Assembly: GCA_903632075.3 (NCBI GenBank)
Contig: CAHIKZ030005407.1
Location: 3,161,001 to 3,225,000, forward strand
Direction: 5' to 3'
DNA from: Acanthosepion pharaonis
Taxonomy: Eukaryota; Mollusca; Cephalopoda; Sepiida; Sepiidae
DNA: 64,000 nucleotides
Under the pieces are notes generated by a model. The model made no database searches and was not told the DNA's origin. It worked only from the letters and a program-made list of their open reading frames with translations. The translations under genes were made by a program, and so were the position numbers. Below, piece by piece: positions 1 through 10,341 of this stretch. Numbering within the stretch: position 1 is the first letter of the stretch; every line of letters begins with the position of its first letter.

Positions 1-1348
1 TAAAGAGTATTATTTGCTTAAAAAGTGGAAACGATTGTCATTTCCTGGTTCGAACATTTACCGTAAAAGTAATATGAAAGAACTGGCAGTTTTTATTTAT
101 TTATTTTAGAACACTGGGATGAAAAATAAATAGCGTTATATATACAGGATTTCTTTTGTGATTGATACAACAAAAAGCAACCTATTTTAAGACCGGAAGA
201 ATCTTCATTAAGTTTATTTTTAGATTTTATAATCCTATCTCGACAACTCTTAGGAACATGATTCTGGGTAGATTTTCTATGTGCATTTTAGCATTTCTAA
301 GAAACCATAATTGAAGTATGAATTGAATCCCAATAAAAAAATATGAAAATAAGATATATATATAAAAAAAAAGAATTAAAATAAGGTATTTGTTTTTCTT
401 TAAAATTCTTATCCCTTTCTTTCTTTCACTCTCTCTCTCTGTAAACCTCTCTATATATGCTCCCCTCTCAACTAATGAGAAGGCAACAAATAAAAAAGAG
501 GAATAAAAAAGAGGAAGAAGAAAATACTGAACACGCCCCCCCCCAAGGCTGAAATGTGCGGGACCAGAGTCTATAGATTTGTGACTAAAAATCTACCAAA
601 ATAAGATAGGCTGCACGCATAACTTCCACTAAATAAACATGAAAAAGAAAGAAACGCCGGAAAATAAAAGAATTTTTACCAGTAAAAAAAAAAAATTAAC
701 ACAAAGAAACTTTTGATATTAGCCGAAACCAAGCTTAGCACCAGTAATTTCGGATACTTGTCAAAAAGGATATAAACTGAGAGCCTTAAGGCAGAAGAGA
801 AGTGACCACCGGAGAAACCAGCCAAGCGTGTCGCGTGAAGTTAAACGGTCATCAGGTTAAGACATTTCTGCCCTTCTTAGGGCCGAAAAAAACAACTAAA
901 CTCTGACTTCTAAACTCTTTACTGAACCGAAACGAACTTTCTCTCGATTGCTTCCAAAGTCAAACTTATAAACAAACTTTCGCTATCCCGAATTACAAAG
1001 GACTCACTCCAGTATAAATCAAATAAATAAATATATATTATTTATTTTATATCTTTCAGTCAGTTTATTTTATTTCCGAAGTTCCGATAAATAATATTAA
1101 GAACACTGCGGCACTTATCCCGCAAGTAATCCATATTTCAATGTATTCGTAGTTCCTCAACTAGCTTTGTGTTTCTATGCATTGACTCTTTAACTTCAAA
1201 CTATAGTTTCATTCTGAAATCCCGTTAGGTTATGTGACCGTCGAGGGAGAGACACACAAAACCTCAATTCAACCAATTACATTTTTGATGCGTTCTTAAT
1301 GAAGCGTTCTATGCTAACACATCAACGCAACCAATTTCTGTATTGGTC
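1..1348. other. AT-rich stretch, no gene seen
   Basis: No coding frame, RNA gene or repeat family is recognised. There are short CT, C and A runs only. Confidence 0.5.
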
Positions 1349-1475
1349 TGGTGATTTTCTAAGCGTAGGTGAGATCCGAATGTATGAAGTACCCAGTGAG
1401 GATCGAACTCACTGCTCAGTCTTAATTGTGCTAGCGAGACAAATTTGCTAACCATTACACAACCTCGAGGTGCGC
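1349..1475 (-). repeat. SINE-A, tRNA-derived SINE
   Basis: Read on the minus strand it starts with a tRNA-like head. A box A-like segment lies at about 1445-1460 and a good box B (GAGTTCGATCC) at 1400-1410. The non-tRNA part ends in GCTTAGAAAATCACCA. The same unit recurs at 2773-2905, 41521-41655 and 59433-59563, so it is an interspersed family. An open frame running through it is not a gene. Confidence 0.75.
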
Positions 1476-2225
1476 ATTTCTGTGTTGTTCTGTTCGCTAG
1501 TGAATATAACTGAATGTGAGTACCTTTTTTATTAGTTGTACGCTCAAACTCTGTGTCACGATGAATTGTAACTTGATGCTTGCCCAAACATTGACAACTT
1601 CTGAAATGTTTCGTCCATTCATTTTTATTTACAAGATGATTTTTTTTGTACAAATCATGGTGCACATTCAAACGATTGTTTTTTGGTTTCTCTGTGAGCA
1701 AACGAATTTTTCGGAAATTCTTATGTTAGCATTCCCAGGCATGAATTCCAAGACAAACCATTGCAATGTGCTAATTGGTGAACCCAAATTGAGTTCAGGC
1801 AATTCTTCGCGTACTGTATAAGACAGTGATTCCCGATAAAAGAATATAAAAGCTTATATGTCAAATAAATTTTAATCTTTTTTTTAAATTAAAGTAAACG
1901 AGTATCAATAATGAGGTCTAATGTGAATATTGCTTTCAATGTAACGCTTGCCATTGTTATTCATTGCACAATTCTTGAACTTTTGACCTAATTGCCGATA
2001 AACCCTCTTGTAGTTTTGCCTCGACAGACTGCAGATAATTTCTTCCAGTTATTGTTAATATTTGCCAGACATGAAAAAGTTAGATATATATATTGGAACA
2101 GAAACAGTTTTCATTTCGGATTTTTTTTCATTGTTTTCTTGAAGAATGAATACAGATGACATATTCTATTATATAAATTTTTTTTTCTCCGCTGAACTTA
2201 GAAAACATTTTTATACTTGTGTAGT
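1476..2225. other. No feature recognised
   Basis: AT-rich DNA. An open frame of 101 codons crosses 1516-1821, but it resembles no family I know and lies partly opposite another frame. Confidence 0.4.
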
Positions 2226-2729
2226 GGTTTGGTTTGGTTTTATGGCATATCAACCTCAATAGTTTATTTAATGCCGAAAATTTTTTATTGCTGGTAATAT
2301 TTTGTTTTGTCAAAAATCTTTTTCTGGTAATATTTTTCCTTCAAAAATGTAGTGCTGGTAATAAATTGTTTTTCAAAAAAAGTATTGCTGGTAATATTTT
2401 TTCCTCAAAAATGTATAGCTGGTAATATTTTTTTTCCTTCAAAAATGTATTGCTGGTAATAATTTTTTTACAAAGTATTTCTGGTATTAAAATCTCTTTT
2501 TACACTTTCATAATATTTTTACCCCAGTTTCGGGGTTAACTATTTGCCCATAGCTGGGACCCTAACAGGTGCTACCACCCCAGGTCAGGGTGGACCTGGG
2601 AACACCAGCAATTAAGAGGTGGTTCTACGCTCCTCAAAATCCCCTGATCAGAGGCCTTGCTGCGGGATGTAGTTTATCGTCTTACCCAGGACGCAGATGT
2701 AGTTTATCATCATACCCAGGACGGCTTGT
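2226..2729 (-). repeat. Repeat family D
   Basis: Three parts are visible. A GGTTTGGTTT end is followed by GGCATATCAAC. Next comes an array of about 30-bp subrepeats containing ATTGCTGGTAATATTTTT. Last is a more GC-rich block with CATAGCTGGGACCCTAACAG, ACCCCAGGTCAGGGTGGACC and GATCAGAGGCCTTGCTG. The same order is found at 11362-11886 and 13650-14010, and inverted in part at 50984-51160. The AAACC-rich side looks like the 3' tail, so this copy is taken as minus. No coding capacity is seen. Confidence 0.7.
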
Positions 2730-2772
2730 ATAGTGGTATCTACCGAGGAGGTATCTATGCCACTAAGTGCTA

Positions 2773-2905
2773 TGGTGATTTTCTAAGCGTAGATTATTTA
2801 TGACACAAGGCTGAAAATATGTAACACCTAGTAAGGATCGAACTCAATATCCAGTCGTAAATGATCTAGCGAGACAAGCTCGCTAACCATTACACTGAAT
2901 GGCAT
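2773..2905 (-). repeat. SINE-A copy
   Basis: Same unit as 1349-1475. Box B complement GGATCGAACTC is at 2835-2845, and the box A region is near 2880-2896. It lies inside the 2.7-3.5 kb repeat block, so it inserted there. Confidence 0.7.
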
Positions 2906-2989
2906 GTATTGCTACCGTGGAGATATATATAGCACCAAGTGCTATGTACAATATATGTACTGAGGAGGCATATATATATATATATATAT

Positions 2990-3098
2990 AATAATAAATA
3001 AATTGATTTAAAATATGTTTTTTTTCGCTACACAGTTCTAACCATATTTCAAACTGCGTAGCGAAAAAAAACATATTTTAAATCATTTTATTTATAAT
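2990..3098. repeat. Foldback / MITE-like inverted repeat
   Basis: Two arms of about 46 bp (2990-3037 and 3052-3098) are near-perfect inverted copies around a 14-bp centre. Each arm contains AAATATGTTTTTTTTCGCTA or its complement. No coding sequence is present. It is consistent with a very short inverted-repeat transposon relic. Confidence 0.65.
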
Positions 3099-3405
3099 AT
3101 TAATGCTCTGTAAATTTACATTGAGCACTATTTTGTAAAAATAAAAATATCTATAAGAACACTGAATTATATATCTTACTGTTCTTTCTTTATGTATATA
3201 TATATATATAGTAACACATGCTATCTATGTTTACCGAGGCAGTGTATGCATATACCTGAAAATGATATGTATATCTATCGAGGTAGTATCTATACCACCA
3301 AGTGGTACATATATCTAGTGAGGGGGCATATATACAACTAAGTGATATATACCCCCTGGCTAGTGGTATATATATCTACAGAGGTGGTATATATATCTAC
3401 CGAGT

Positions 3406-3440
<35 letters not shown>

Positions 3441-3478
3441 TGAGGCGGTATATAGATAGATATATATACCACCAAGTA

Positions 3479-3515
<37 letters not shown>

Positions 3516-3529
3516 AATGTACGTAGCAT

Positions 3530-4330
3530 GACGGGTCTTAGCCGTAAAGGTTAGAACTGGTGGAACTAAGGAATGTATTTCACCTGAGCACTTCCTATGT
3601 GAGAAAGGGGTTGTGGGGGGGGTAAATAATTTGTCACCTACAAAGATGCGGAGAAACTTTTAGACTGTATCGAGACTGGGAAATGAAGACTGGGCAGCTA
3701 CTGTTTATATATGGTAGCAGTATTCCATATTCGGTCTGATCTGGCTCTTGTAAACTTAGAGGATAACCGGAGAAGTCGGGTACTTACTGGAATCGACCAT
3801 TTTCTCAGCATCCTTAGCAATGGATCGTATATACGAGATCTACTTGAGATTTGGGTTGAGTTTAAGACCCAATAGGTTCTCAAGTCACGGTAACTCACTG
3901 AAGAAACATCCATACATTGTGATTGGTAGTAGTTCAGGGTTCGATCGGCGATGATGGAATGTTACTCGTTTGGTTTTCGAGGCACTGAATGTAACCAGTC
4001 AGTTCTCGCCCCCACCACCACCACTGAGTTGTGAGAGCGAGGTCATAGGAGTAATCAGCTGCCAATTTCTGGTCGTCTAGAGTTTTGGAGGTTCACCTGT
4101 ATACCATTGTACCATCAGCATAGATATCCACAAATGATCGGTGTATACTCCTAGGTAAAGGCCAAGCATGCCAGAGAATTTAGGTACTTTCTGGAGGGTT
4201 AAAAAGAATCGGCCATTTCCCCCAACATCTTTAGCGATGGATTGTATGTATATGAGGTCTAGAGTAAACTTTATTCAAAAAAGAAATTCTTCAACGCATT
4301 GAACCTCGTTGAGAGTGCAACCGTTTATTC
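3530..4330 (-). pseudogene. LINE-J reverse transcriptase 3' fragment
   Basis: Minus-strand translation in shifting frames gives pieces typical of the end of a non-LTR retrotransposon RT: NWLVTFSASKTK, then SYIRSIAKDAEK, VYKSQIRPNMEYCYHI, VQKFLRIFVGDKLF, SHRK and SLVPPVLTFTAKTRHATY. In-frame stops and frameshifts show a dead copy. Jockey/I-type elements have this C-terminal order, but assignment to a clade is inference. It adjoins the microsatellite block. Confidence 0.65.
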
Positions 4331-4456
4331 AAAGATCATGGTTCGATCGCTGATGAGGACATTTTACTAACATGATTTTAGAGATATTGAAAGTCCCAAA
4401 TCAGTTTATCTTTCATTGAGGAAAAAGAAAAGTAAACATCTGTTATTCATTCACAG

Positions 4457-4730
4457 AGGTGGTGTGCGAATGTTGCAAAGGATATCGGATCGATTTTCAG
4501 TTTAGTTCGTTACGTTCTTTTACGCACAAATATATTGGAAAATGTATGAATCCATCACCCCCTCTATCTATAGGTTAGATAGTAGGACTTGTATCAATAA
4601 AAATCATCGTTATTCTCAAAAACAGTTGCTATTGTAATAGTTGAAAAAAAAATCTTACAATTCAAAACGTGTTTCAGCTTTGAATAACCGACTAAGAGTT
4701 GATAAACCGTAAAAAATCAACCACTGACCG
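4457..4730 (+). repeat. SINE-S copy, lacking the 5S-like head
   Basis: It matches the middle and tail of the full SINE-S at 7810-8196. It has a degenerate tRNA-like segment, the CGTTCTTTTACGCACAAATA block, ACTTGTATCA, TTCTTACAAT-like and GTTGATAAACCGTAAAAAATC tail motifs. The 5S-like head is missing. Confidence 0.6.
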
Positions 4731-4774
4731 AGCAAATAGTGCTACTTTCACTTGAAATTTATAAAATTTTTCTA

Positions 4775-5200
4775 TTAAAATAATTTTTCAAGAAAGAAGT
4801 GCAAGAAAATAAATTTTTCAAACGAGGAAAGAAACTGTTATCATACAACTTACAGTTTCATCTGGCCGACTCAACTGTAAATTGATGAGACCACGTTACT
4901 AGTTTAATACTGCGTTTAAATTCATAAAGTCTAGGTACCATAGCTAAGAGTTCATCCGAACCATAACCATGAAAGTATTTATTAAAAAAAATGGTACAGG
5001 GAAGTAAATTTACGGAGATGGGAAAGTGACTAAAGCCGAGATATCAGGTCAGAACCAATAATATTGCTGATTCTTTTTTGGGTGTTATCAAGAATTTCTA
5101 AATATATAACAGGAGCACCGGACCATATGTGGCAACAATATTCAAAGCTTTCTGTAAAACATGTCGATAAGATGTTTGTGGATGGTCCATATTCTTATGA
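4775..5200 (-). pseudogene. LINE-J reverse transcriptase 3' fragment
   Basis: Minus-strand reading gives EYCCHIWSGAPVIYLEILD, then KRISNIIGSDLISRL, FFNKYFHGYGSDELLAMVPR and HQFTVES. These align by eye with the intact-looking LINE-J stretch at 31970-32444. Stops and small indels are present. It lies just downstream of the LINE-J piece at 3530-4330 on the same strand but covers the same region of the protein, so it is an independent copy. Confidence 0.65.
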
Positions 5201-5680
5201 GTCATAAATAATTTTCGTTTTAGTTTATAAATTTTATTCCTCAAAAACTACAATTACATTTTATTGAATTATATATTCATCATAATTTGCAATATATCGT
5301 TGCCAATTATCAGGCAGCTCTTCGAGCAATTGTTAATCGTCGATTTTGTTAATATTAGGTCCTTAGAATCAACTTTTATTCCTGAATGAATGGATTTAAA
5401 CAGTGTTTAAATCAGTCAAAATTGGAACCCTGAATATCTATATATTTCTGCAATCGAGTTACAAGGTTATTTATACCGTTCCGATAAAACTCTAAAGGTT
5501 TGAACCCCAAGAAACCTTTGAATGCAATTTCTACATCTTTACAACAAAATGTCTTTTGGCTTAAAAGTCGTCAATGGATGAGAGATCAGGGGAATATGGT
5601 GGGGTCTTGTAAAGTCTTGTCGGTGAATTTCTGGAGTGTCTCGTCAAGATGTGGCCGACCATTGTCATAAAGCCTGTCGA
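5201..5680 (-). pseudogene. Mariner-like transposase remnant
   Basis: On the minus strand broken frames give a segment resembling the end of mariner transposases: a YSPDLS-like run near 5590, then residues like LEELPDNWQRYIANYDEYI near 5280-5340. The resemblance is by eye only and many stops interrupt it. No inverted terminal repeats were found. Confidence 0.35.
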
Positions 5681-6181
5681 TTAATCAGTGTCGGTCGTAT
5701 TTTGCTTAATTGAATGTGCATTCATCCAGTTGCTGACAGTAATCTTCGGCAGTGATTCTCTGATTAAATTCCAGAAAGCTTTTTATATCGGCAGTAGGCT
5801 GAGCATTAGGATCAAGCTTGAAGTAAACGCATCTTTATTTCATGTACAATTTGAGGGCTATATAATGTTTTAAGTTAAATTCTGAAAGAGATTGATTAAC
5901 AAAAAAGACACTTTAATAATTAGGAATGAGTAGTATATTTTTGTGTAAGTATTATAAAAATATATTAGAAAACAAAATATTTATTTTAAAAATTGGACAT
6001 TATTTTCTGAATAACCTAATGTTTGTAATTGTTGATTTTGTTAATATTTCCTCGTGATGATGCAAATAATAGTTGGCATCTTCAAAAAGTAAGTCAAGAA
6101 TTTTGTTAATTAAGTATTTTATTAATCAACTATTGATTACTTAAAAAGAATATTTTTTTTGTTTTAGTGTCATCTGTAATA

Positions 6182-6409
6182 AAGGGTGTTCCAATAACTT
6201 GGACCGATTTTAAATGTGAATTAAGTTTAAGTGTGTAATAATTTTTTTCGTTTTCTTTCAGATTTGGCGGAACATTTTGGCGATATTATTTTTCACACAT
6301 AATTGCCTTGACTTAAATAACATGATCCAATAGAGAAATAAATAAATTTTCACCATTAAAACTGATTTATTTCCTGCTGACTTTGATCCGTCTTAATGAA
6401 ACACCCTTA
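6182..6409. mobile_element. MITE with 16-bp inverted ends
   Basis: The ends AAGGGTGTTCCAATAA (left) and the complement of AAGGGTGTTTCATTAA (right) match at 14 of 16 positions and enclose 228 bp without coding capacity. A further copy of the right end (TTAATGAAACATCCTTTA) lies just outside at about 6423-6440. Tc1/mariner-related MITEs commonly start with such AGGGTGT ends. Confidence 0.6.
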
Positions 6410-6441
6410 CATATAATCCATCTTAATGAAACATCCTTTAT

Positions 6442-7062
6442 TTCAAGATTGCCGGATAGATAATGCGTTTGGAGAAATATTCCACAAGGAAAATTATGTC
6501 ACACACCAAGATATAAACGTATATTTATTTCCAGTATTTTTTCGATTATTCCTAAGCAAAATGTCAATAAATTGAGGCTATTTTTCTTCATTGTCACGTT
6601 TATATATTCACGATGAGATTTAGCATTGTATATTAAGCGTGTGATTTCTTCCAACCGATTTTTAAAAGAAAAAAGTAAAAAAAGTAACAACCAAAAAAAT
6701 TAAAAAAAAAATCAAAGAAAATGCCCAAATAGAAAAGAAAGAGAGTAAAAAGAAAAACAAGTCATACCTCCATTGACGCCTTGGCTTTCTTTTCTCGCAA
6801 GCAGTTTATCTGTCAATCAATCATCTCTCTCGTTGCTAGAATATTGTTTCATAGCAATATACCTGCTATTTTTAGCGTCATGTCAAACAATATGATTGAG
6901 CCATCATGTGTAACTTGCCTTTGCATCTGTAGAACGAACTGGTGAAAATCAACGATCAATCATTTTATAATAAAAGATGCAAGTGGCTCTATAAGCAAAA
7001 TTGACTGTAGAAACGCTACCTTATATCACAAAAGAAAGCGCACTGAAATATAAAGGCCTTCA
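6442..7062. other. No feature recognised
   Basis: AT-rich with short A runs. Nothing recognisable on either strand. Confidence 0.4.
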
Positions 7063-7282
7063 TAGAGGTGAATTATAAGCGATAATGATAAATTATAAGC
7101 GATAGAGGTGAATTATAAGCGATAATTCAGCTTTCTTGGAACACACTACAATGTGGCTCGTGTCAGACTCTATTTAGTTAACTATGGAAATTCTGGAAAT
7201 GAAGAAATTGCATGTGCAGCAACAATAAGGCACAATATAGGCCGAGCTGAAGAGGATCGCCCAGAACGGTGTTGTTGCGGAG

Positions 7283-7425
7283 CTATCTTCCCAAAGGAAT
7301 CAAGAGGCATAATAAATAATAATAGGCGGACCTATCTTCCCAAAGGAATCAAGAGGCATAATAAATAAAAATAGGCGGACTTATCTTCCCAAAGGAATCA
7401 AGAGGCATAATAAATAAATAAATAA
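7283..7425. repeat. 49-bp tandem repeat, about three units
   Basis: CTATCTTCCCAAAGGAATCA begins units at about 7282, 7332 and 7381, each followed by AGAGGCATAATAAAT and AGGCGGAC. The last unit fades into (AAAT)n. A small direct repeat of AATTATAAGCGATA lies just upstream at 7070-7125. Confidence 0.75.
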
Positions 7426-7494
7426 GATTTAATAAGAATATGAACTCACAACACTGATCAGCGAAACGAGCTTCTTCTTTGCGCTCGCTCCTTC

Positions 7495-7550
7495 AGATCG
7501 TGGATGATCATGTCTCCCCACAACTTCCTATTTTTCTAGCTCGGGATTTA
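7495..7550 (-). repeat. LINE-R 3' end fragment
   Basis: Its minus strand reads AGGAAGTTGTGGGGAGACAT followed by GATCATCCACGATC. This is the terminal piece seen at the ends of LINE-R copies (29300-29345, 43050-43110, 52700-52745). Confidence 0.45.
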
Positions 7551-7809
7551 CCAAAGCTCCCACAAGATAGGATGCAACAAAAGACCAATTTTTATGTGGG
7601 GCAAATCCGAGCCCGTAGGCTCGGGTAAAAATTCACCGTAGATACACGAGGTCGGATTTGTCTACCTCTCCAGACGAGACTCTTCCCTCTGGCATAGCCT
7701 CGTCTGGGTTTCTCTCTGCCCAAAAACAGAGAGTTCGACAAGATCTAAGAGCTCAATCTTTTCAGCTCTAAGCAGTATTTGTCCCCTTACTATTCATCCA
7801 ACTCTAAAG
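7551..7809. other. GC-richer anonymous stretch
   Basis: Contains short inverted pairs such as GAGCCCGTAGGCTC and CCAGACGAG/CTCGTCTGG. No family is recognised. Confidence 0.3.
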
Positions 7810-8196
7810 GCTTACGGTTATATCACGTTGAAACACTGGTTCTCGTACGATCACCAAAGTTAAGCAACGTTGAGCCTGGACAGTACTTAGATGTATCGCT
7901 TGAGAATATCAGGTGCTGTAAGCTTGGATATGCGTGTGGTGTAATAGATAACGGTACAGAATCGGCAATCGGAGAGCTGAGGTCTAATTCCAGTCGAGTT
8001 CATTATCTTCACTTACGCGCAAATACTGTTGGGAAAATTATGAATTCACCTCTCCGCCACTCCAGCTAAGAATTAATAAGTCTTGTGTCAGCAAATCATT
8101 ATTATTCACCCTAAATTCCTACAATCTAAAAGATTTTCTGGCTTTAAATAACCTACGAAAGGTTAATAAGCCGTAAAAAATCAAATCAATCATCCC
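7810..8196 (+). repeat. SINE-S, chimeric 5S rRNA / tRNA SINE (fullest copy)
   Basis: The head at 7810-7923 follows eukaryotic 5S rRNA over about 114 nt. It starts GCTTACGG, has TCTCGTACGATCACC, then AAGTTAAGCAACGTTGAGCC (the internal promoter region) and CAGTACTTAGATG, and ends GGTGCTGTAAGC. A tRNA-like part follows, with GGTGTAATAGATAACGG (box A-like) and GAGGTCTAATTCCAGT (box B-like). Then come a conserved middle (CTTACGCGCAAATACT, AATTCACCTCT) and a tail with GGTTAATAAGCCGTAAAAAATC. Chimeric 5S/tRNA SINE heads are known elsewhere (AmnSINE1). It is not a functional 5S gene. Confidence 0.8.
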
Positions 8197-8224
8197 AGTC
8201 AATGTACTGTTATTCATTTACGCA

Positions 8225-8515
8225 AGATCATTAGGTAGATTATTCTGTTTTCCTTTGTCTGCCTTACCTTCAGTATATCCTGTGAGTATCAAATTTTCCT
8301 TGCATTCTTTCCTCGGTGGGTATTCAATAAATTTCAACTATCTTTTTCTGAACCTAAATACCCTTTTCGTTCTAATTTCCCTTAAACCTTCCTCGTTGCT
8401 CATATATTCCGTCCATGGTATTCCCAGAATCCTTCTATAGAACCACATCTCTTGCCTTAAATCTTTTCTTTATCTGAGAGAAAATTATTCAGCACTCTGT
8501 AGCATATAGGAGGAT
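8225..8515 (-). pseudogene. LINE-R fragment
   Basis: Minus-strand frames give degraded versions of the LINE-R tail: GSIEGFWEYHGRNI (consensus-like YRRMLRIPWTE), then a QLKFLGHI-like stretch and ENLT-like residues. The nucleotide sequence matches the plus-strand copy at 46410-46850 when inverted. Many stops. Confidence 0.5.
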
Positions 8516-8551
8516 TAATATTATGCAGCAATTTCACCATTCATTTGTTTA

Positions 8552-8690
8552 TCTCTATCTATAAAAGGCAGGATGTGTGCGTATGTGTGTAACGAATGCA
8601 CGGTCGCAATTTTCGACGGATTTGCACCAAAATTTACATGCACATTTTTTTTCGATTTTTGAATCAAGTACGGGCAACGCCGGGCCATGT
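8552..8690 (+). mobile_element. Minimal Helitron-like relic (5' end joined to 3' end)
   Basis: TCTATCTATAAAAGGCAGGA is the 5' terminus seen in the longer copies. It continues about 90 bp (GAATGCACGGTCGCAATTTT) and then joins directly to the 3' subterminal GTACGGGCAACGCCGGGCCA. The interior of the longer copies is missing and the very last bases are altered. Confidence 0.55.
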
Positions 8691-8824
8691 CTCTAATTGA
8701 ACAGTAGATTTACTTGCGAGTCTCTTTTTTTACCGCAAAGGCCCTTATAAAAGCATATATCACCGTCGAAAAGTTGCACTGGTTACTACGTCACTGCACG
8801 AAAACTTTTTTTTTTTATCAGTAT

Positions 8825-9587
8825 ACTAGCAGCATGGCCCGGCATTGAGCGTGCTTGATTCAAAAATCGTACGACTCATACAGCAATCGCTATCACTTGA
8901 CTTAAAATATTTTTGCCCTTCCTTGCCTTTAAAGGAGTGCTCTTTGCCGTGCTGATGTTGCTACATGCCTTACTTCACACTGCGAATTTTTTCTAAGCTC
9001 TATACTAAACATTAAATCTGTTACGAAAAAGAACTAAACAAAATGAACACAAAACGATCAGCTTTAAAAAAGGACTCGTAACTGGAAAAACCGAATGAAA
9101 AAGAATGTTAACAACAAATACTTTTTCACACCCAACCCAGCTCTGCGGAATCAGAATCAACGTTGAGTTTAAGCAAGCCAATGAGCCAATTGGAGTAAAG
9201 TGCCATGCAGATTTAAATTTTTCCCACTTGTGACGAATGCAGTTATCGATTTTTTATGCATGCTAGCATGCTAGTTAACATTCGTGTCAGTCAGCTGTCG
9301 GCTCTCACGCTGGCCAATAGAATCTTCCTGCCTATTCGTGGCAGCCAGCTATTAGCTCTCACTCTGGCCAGTAAAAAATGGCCGCAAACTACATGAAAAC
9401 TGCCGCAGAAGCATGAAAAAATCGATTATTTCCCCTGTCGATGAGAGTTGGTAAATGCAAAGTCGGTCTTGGCCTTCCTGCTAACTTGGAGCCTGTGCAT
9501 GTAAATTTTGGTACAAATCCATCGAAAATTGCAGCCGTGCATTCGTTACACACCCACACACTCATCCTGCCTTTTATAGATAGAGAT
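8825..9587 (-). mobile_element. Non-autonomous Helitron, copy 1
   Basis: On the minus strand it begins TCTATCTATAAAAGGCAGGA. It ends with a degraded GGGCAACGCCGGGCC-like block followed by ATGCTGCTAGT, the CTAGT end typical of Helitrons (start TC, end CTRRT). A second copy at 35164-35827 shares both ends and most of the interior, including CACCCAACCCAG and ATCAGAATCAACGTTGAG. No Rep/helicase coding is present. Confidence 0.7.
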
Positions 9588-9885
9588 TTACTATCTTTGC
9601 TCATGCAAATAATGTACCCAGTTCAAATTTTATTTTCTGTCACTGTAGAAGAGATAGAATATGGCTTTGTGTATTTAATAAGTATCCCAAGACTTCAGTA
9701 TACCGTGTTTCGGTTGTGATATTTCTTTTTATCTTGACATCAAAGTTGTTTACCTTCAGTGGCCGCTCGTGGCTAAAATTAGTAGGAGTGCTGCTTCAGA
9801 AAACTTTTAGTCATTGTTTTAATATTCTGTAAAATGAAACAAACACAAAAAACGAAATTTATGCATAAACTTAATAAAACCCTAA

Positions 9886-10341
9886 ACAAAAAATATTTTG
9901 TCTATACTTCTGAGATGAGGTATTATGTACATTATTTACATTATTCAGACTATTGTCCTCATCTTTGTCGTCATATTTATTACAACGTTTCGACCGTTGT
10001 ACGCTCCGGCCTTCTTCTCAAGGACATATGACGCAGTGGATAAAGGCGTTATTAAGATCCAGTGACAGGACCCAAGGAGTGTGAGTTCAATACCCGGTTA
10101 AGGCAGTGGAGAACTTTCAGAGGGAAATTAACAGGAGATAACTGATAACTGACATCCATTAAACATGGCATGTGGAACTAGAGCAGTCTACCCCAGTGAG
10201 CGAAATAAAGGGTTCAGTTCGACATTTCCACTACTTGAAGAAGGCCGGAGCGTACAACAGCCGAAACGTTGTAGTAAATATGGTGACAAAGATGAGGACA
10301 ATAGTTCGAATAATGTAAATAATGTAAAAAATATTTTTTGT
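9886..10341 (+). mobile_element. PLE-derived foldback element with tRNA-like core
   Basis: The element (about 9901-10325) starts with CTATACTTCTGAGATGAGGT. Its first 120 bp are an inverted copy of its last 100 bp, which contain GAAGAAGGCCGGAGCGTACA, a CCGAAACGTTGT block and GATGAGGACAATAGT. Between the arms sits a tRNA-like segment: GACGCAGTGGATAAAGGCG (box A-like) and GAGTTCAATACC at 10083-10094 (box B-like). Flanking AAAAAATATTTTGT and AAAAAATATTTTTTGT look like a target-site duplication. The tRNA-like and downstream parts match the PLE insertion at 54572-55347 in reverse. Confidence 0.65.

Larger units (their letters stand above)
2730..3515. repeat. Degenerate microsatellite/minisatellite block
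   Basis: Irregular repetition of TACCGAGGNGGTATAT and ACCACCAAGTGGTAT motifs is mixed with (TA)n runs, the longest near 3407-3438 and 3479-3513. A SINE-A copy and a small foldback element lie inside it. Confidence 0.7.

Noticed and set aside
7810..7923. A 5S rRNA gene
   Set aside because: Similarity is clear, but the head is diverged, is always followed by a tRNA-like SINE body and occurs dispersed on both strands. No oligo-T terminator directly follows.
10236..10290. A working hammerhead in the foldback element (TTGAAGA..GAAAC..GTA)
   Set aside because: The first core base is T instead of C and stem I has only three pairs. The related copy at 54600-54660 has AAAA in place of GAAA. It may be an eroded ribozyme but is not called as one.
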